This document shows positions 61,844-64,000 of a DNA stretch of 64,000 bases, piece after piece. Under the pieces are notes generated by a model. The model saw nothing but the letters and a program-made list of their open reading frames with translations, was not told the DNA's origin and made no database searches. Origin of the DNA: Azadirachta indica (taxonomy: Eukaryota; Streptophyta; Magnoliopsida; Sapindales; Meliaceae); the NCBI GenBank assembly GCA_022749755.1, contig CM040447.1, positions 7,648,545 to 7,712,544 of the forward strand. The letters are read 5' to 3'. The position numbers were made by a program, and so were the translations under genes. Positions within the stretch are counted from its first letter, which is position 1. Each line of letters begins with the position of its first letter.

Positions 61844-64000
61844 TGCTGCTGAAGTTTTGAACTATTTTCGGTACTTAGTGTTTTGGTTGAAAAGCAAATG
61901 CATGGATTGCTATTTATACAACTTCCAGGATGTTGACGTACACATATAATGCACGTTGATACCTTGGATACAAGATAATATTGAATTTAATAATAATATT
62001 TGATTTTTGTACAATATTATAACATAGAGTTTAGTATGATTACAGCAATGATGCATGCAGATATTTATTAGTACTGTTGAGCTGGCGAGATACCTCAAGG
62101 TAAAGAATTCGCTCCTTTTTTTTTCTAATTTAGAGTCTAATTGAGATTCACGTGGCTAACAATTTTAACAGAGTATATGATTTATTAAGATTGGTGTGTA
62201 TGTGTTTAATGTTTAATTTACGTGGAATAGGTAAAATATTTGGAGAATATTAATTCTTACTTAAGAAATTAAAAAATATTTTACAATCACTCCGTCAACT
62301 AATAATTTTACTTTATAATAATTTTAGATTAAAAATTATGTTTCTTCAATCTCAAACACATCTTTAATCTACATATATATACAAAACTATTGTGAGAAAA
62401 AATTATTAATTATTATATATATATATATATATTGCTGTGTATCAGATATTCTAATTGTTACAATTTTAAAATTAGGAACAAGCCTATATAGTAGTTAAAA
62501 GTATATTATTGAAGATGTTAAAATTAGATAATTGACTAAGATTTTTTTTTTTTTTATGTACTTTAGTTGTACTACATAGAACATAGAGTTATTACTCTAA
62601 TTGTACTACACAATTCACAAAATGAAGATTATAAATTTGATCAAGGAAACATTACAAACATTATAACATCTAGTCGATGAAGAGTAGTGGAGACATGCTA
62701 ACTGGTTTTGTCGACAAAGAATTGTCAAGCAAAAGATTTCTAAGTTGAGCAGATATATTTCTTTCAGGTATGGCTTAAATATAGGAAGTATTTGCTCGTT
62801 TTATTTTTATCATAAATATTATTTCTGTGATTTTTATGTTACGATCTTAAATTCTGTGTGAGTTTAGTATATTAAATACAAATGAAAACATAAATTTATG
62901 GGTACCATTCTCTCGAGTAAGATTTTAAGGGTGAGTTCTCTTGTTGATTAGTATATATTATTTAGTGTTTTGAGTTAGGCACCAAATTGAGGATCAAATT
63001 GTACATGTCATCTTGCATATGAGATCAATATATATACAAATATATATATATATATATATGGTGCAGATTAAATTCTATCAGTAGAAAACAAGATTCATGA
63101 AGTCACCCAGTTAAAAACGATGAACCATTGTTAGAAGTGATTTCAAAGCATCGTGTACTGTTATATTTTGTAAGGTAAGTTCTATCCATTGATTTATATC
63201 GTTTTGATAAATTTTTTAAAAGAATTAAGATAGAATTAAAAAAACTTTAGAATAAAATGATATATATATATATATAAGATTTAACTTAGATTTTAGTATG
63301 AAATCAAGTATCAACATGTAATTAATTAAATAATTATTTTGTGCACTTCACTTGTCATGGCTTATTTGATCAACTCCTAGAAAAATAATGCAAAAAAAAT
63401 TGAAAAAAAAAAAACCTATCCTTTGCCATTTCAATACACAAATTCTATATGTAATATATTATATTTAACATTAACACTAATTTTAAAAAAAAAATAGTAA
63501 GCAAACACAATTTATACATGCATTTAGTTTGAGCAGTCATATGTTATAAGATCTTTCAAACAAAAAATACTTCATATAAAAAAATATTAATTCATTTCGC
63601 TTAACCAACAATTTAGCTACCACAAATTTTCAACCCTATATTTAATAGAACTGACAAAAACATGTTATTTACAAAACTTTTAAAAATAATTATGTACTAA
63701 GATTGGATCAGAATGCTTATAATATATAAATAAAAATAACATGTTTTAACTTGTAAATAAAAATATAAATCTTTAGATCAACTTGCAATTTGTATTAATA
63801 TATATTTTTGTTGTACAACAAGCAAACCGATATTGGAAGATACTTGCTTTCAAACTCTGTTCAATTATATTCAAATAATTGCATAAAACTTACTTTTCTC
63901 AAGTATTTTCTTTTGTACAAAAAATTGTGCAAATATATTTATAACAAAAAGAAATTATTATTCATAGAATCTTTATATAACGTTAAGTACAAACAATAAT
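61844..64000. other. Upstream region of ascorbate oxidase copy 3 and right window edge
   Basis: AT-rich DNA with several AT dinucleotide runs (for example about 62410-62435, 63035-63058 and 63260-63275). No credible coding frame or RNA gene is visible to the window end. Confidence 0.5.
61911..61918 (-). promoter_or_regulatory. TATA box, ascorbate oxidase copy 3
   Basis: TATAAATA on the minus strand lies about 68 bp upstream of the ATG, giving a short leader of roughly 35-40 bp. Confidence 0.6.

Noticed and set aside
1..64000. tRNA, rRNA, CRISPR, riboswitch or bacterial-type insertion sequence.
   Set aside because: I read for anticodon arms with conserved GGTTCGA-type loops, rRNA blocks and spaced short repeats and found none; the DNA is eukaryotic nuclear.

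Overview
The window is nuclear DNA of a flowering plant, almost certainly a eudicot. Genes carry many GT-AG introns, intergenic DNA is very AT-rich, and every recognisable protein belongs to a plant family (cellulose synthase interactive protein, HIPP, FKBP16-4, fasciclin-like AGP, ascorbate oxidase, MIKC*-like MADS box). I cannot name the species from the sequence. Exon boundaries were placed by reading splice sites and keeping family reading frames open; no transcripts were available.

Layout. 1-2096 (+): 3' end of a CSI1/POM2-type gene. 7187-12079 (+): A1-family aspartyl protease with ten exons. 14188-17313 (+): ABCG half-transporter closest to ABCG9. 17314-23105: long AT-rich spacer with an isolated GC-rich, CCAAT-box island. 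23106-24038 (+): prenylated heavy-metal-associated protein (HIPP). 27326-29357 (-): lumenal FKBP16-4-type immunophilin. 30097-34479 (-): MIKC*-like MADS-box gene whose large intron holds a transposon carrying a decayed resistance-gene (NB-LRR) fragment. 37176-38504 (+): intronless fasciclin-like protein. 39300-40448 (+): intronless F-box/DUF295 protein. 41886-45058 (-), 56078-58525 (+, pseudogene) and 59414-61843 (-): an L-ascorbate oxidase cluster, interrupted by 49561-54357 (-), a CD2BP2/LIN1-like spliceosomal protein with a C-terminal OCRE-like domain.

The genes do not form a pathway or operon; the only functional cluster is the ascorbate oxidase group, where the two right-hand copies are an inverted pair and one copy has lost most of exon 3, two frames and several copper ligands. 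The mobile DNA is mostly short, non-autonomous, terminal-inverted-repeat elements. At least two families look Mutator-like: a 1-kb family with ends related to ACACATACCTCCCTT (3017-4125 with a perfect 10-bp target duplication, and 32370-33352), and a 0.3-0.7 kb family with ends related to GGGATAATAACA and an inner TCCCTAA (three copies). The second 1-kb element contains a degenerate LRR-coding fragment, making it a candidate Pack-MULE. I did not find a novel defence or biosynthetic system; the best new observations are the Pack-MULE, the two element families, the ascorbate oxidase decay and the orphan promoter-like islands.
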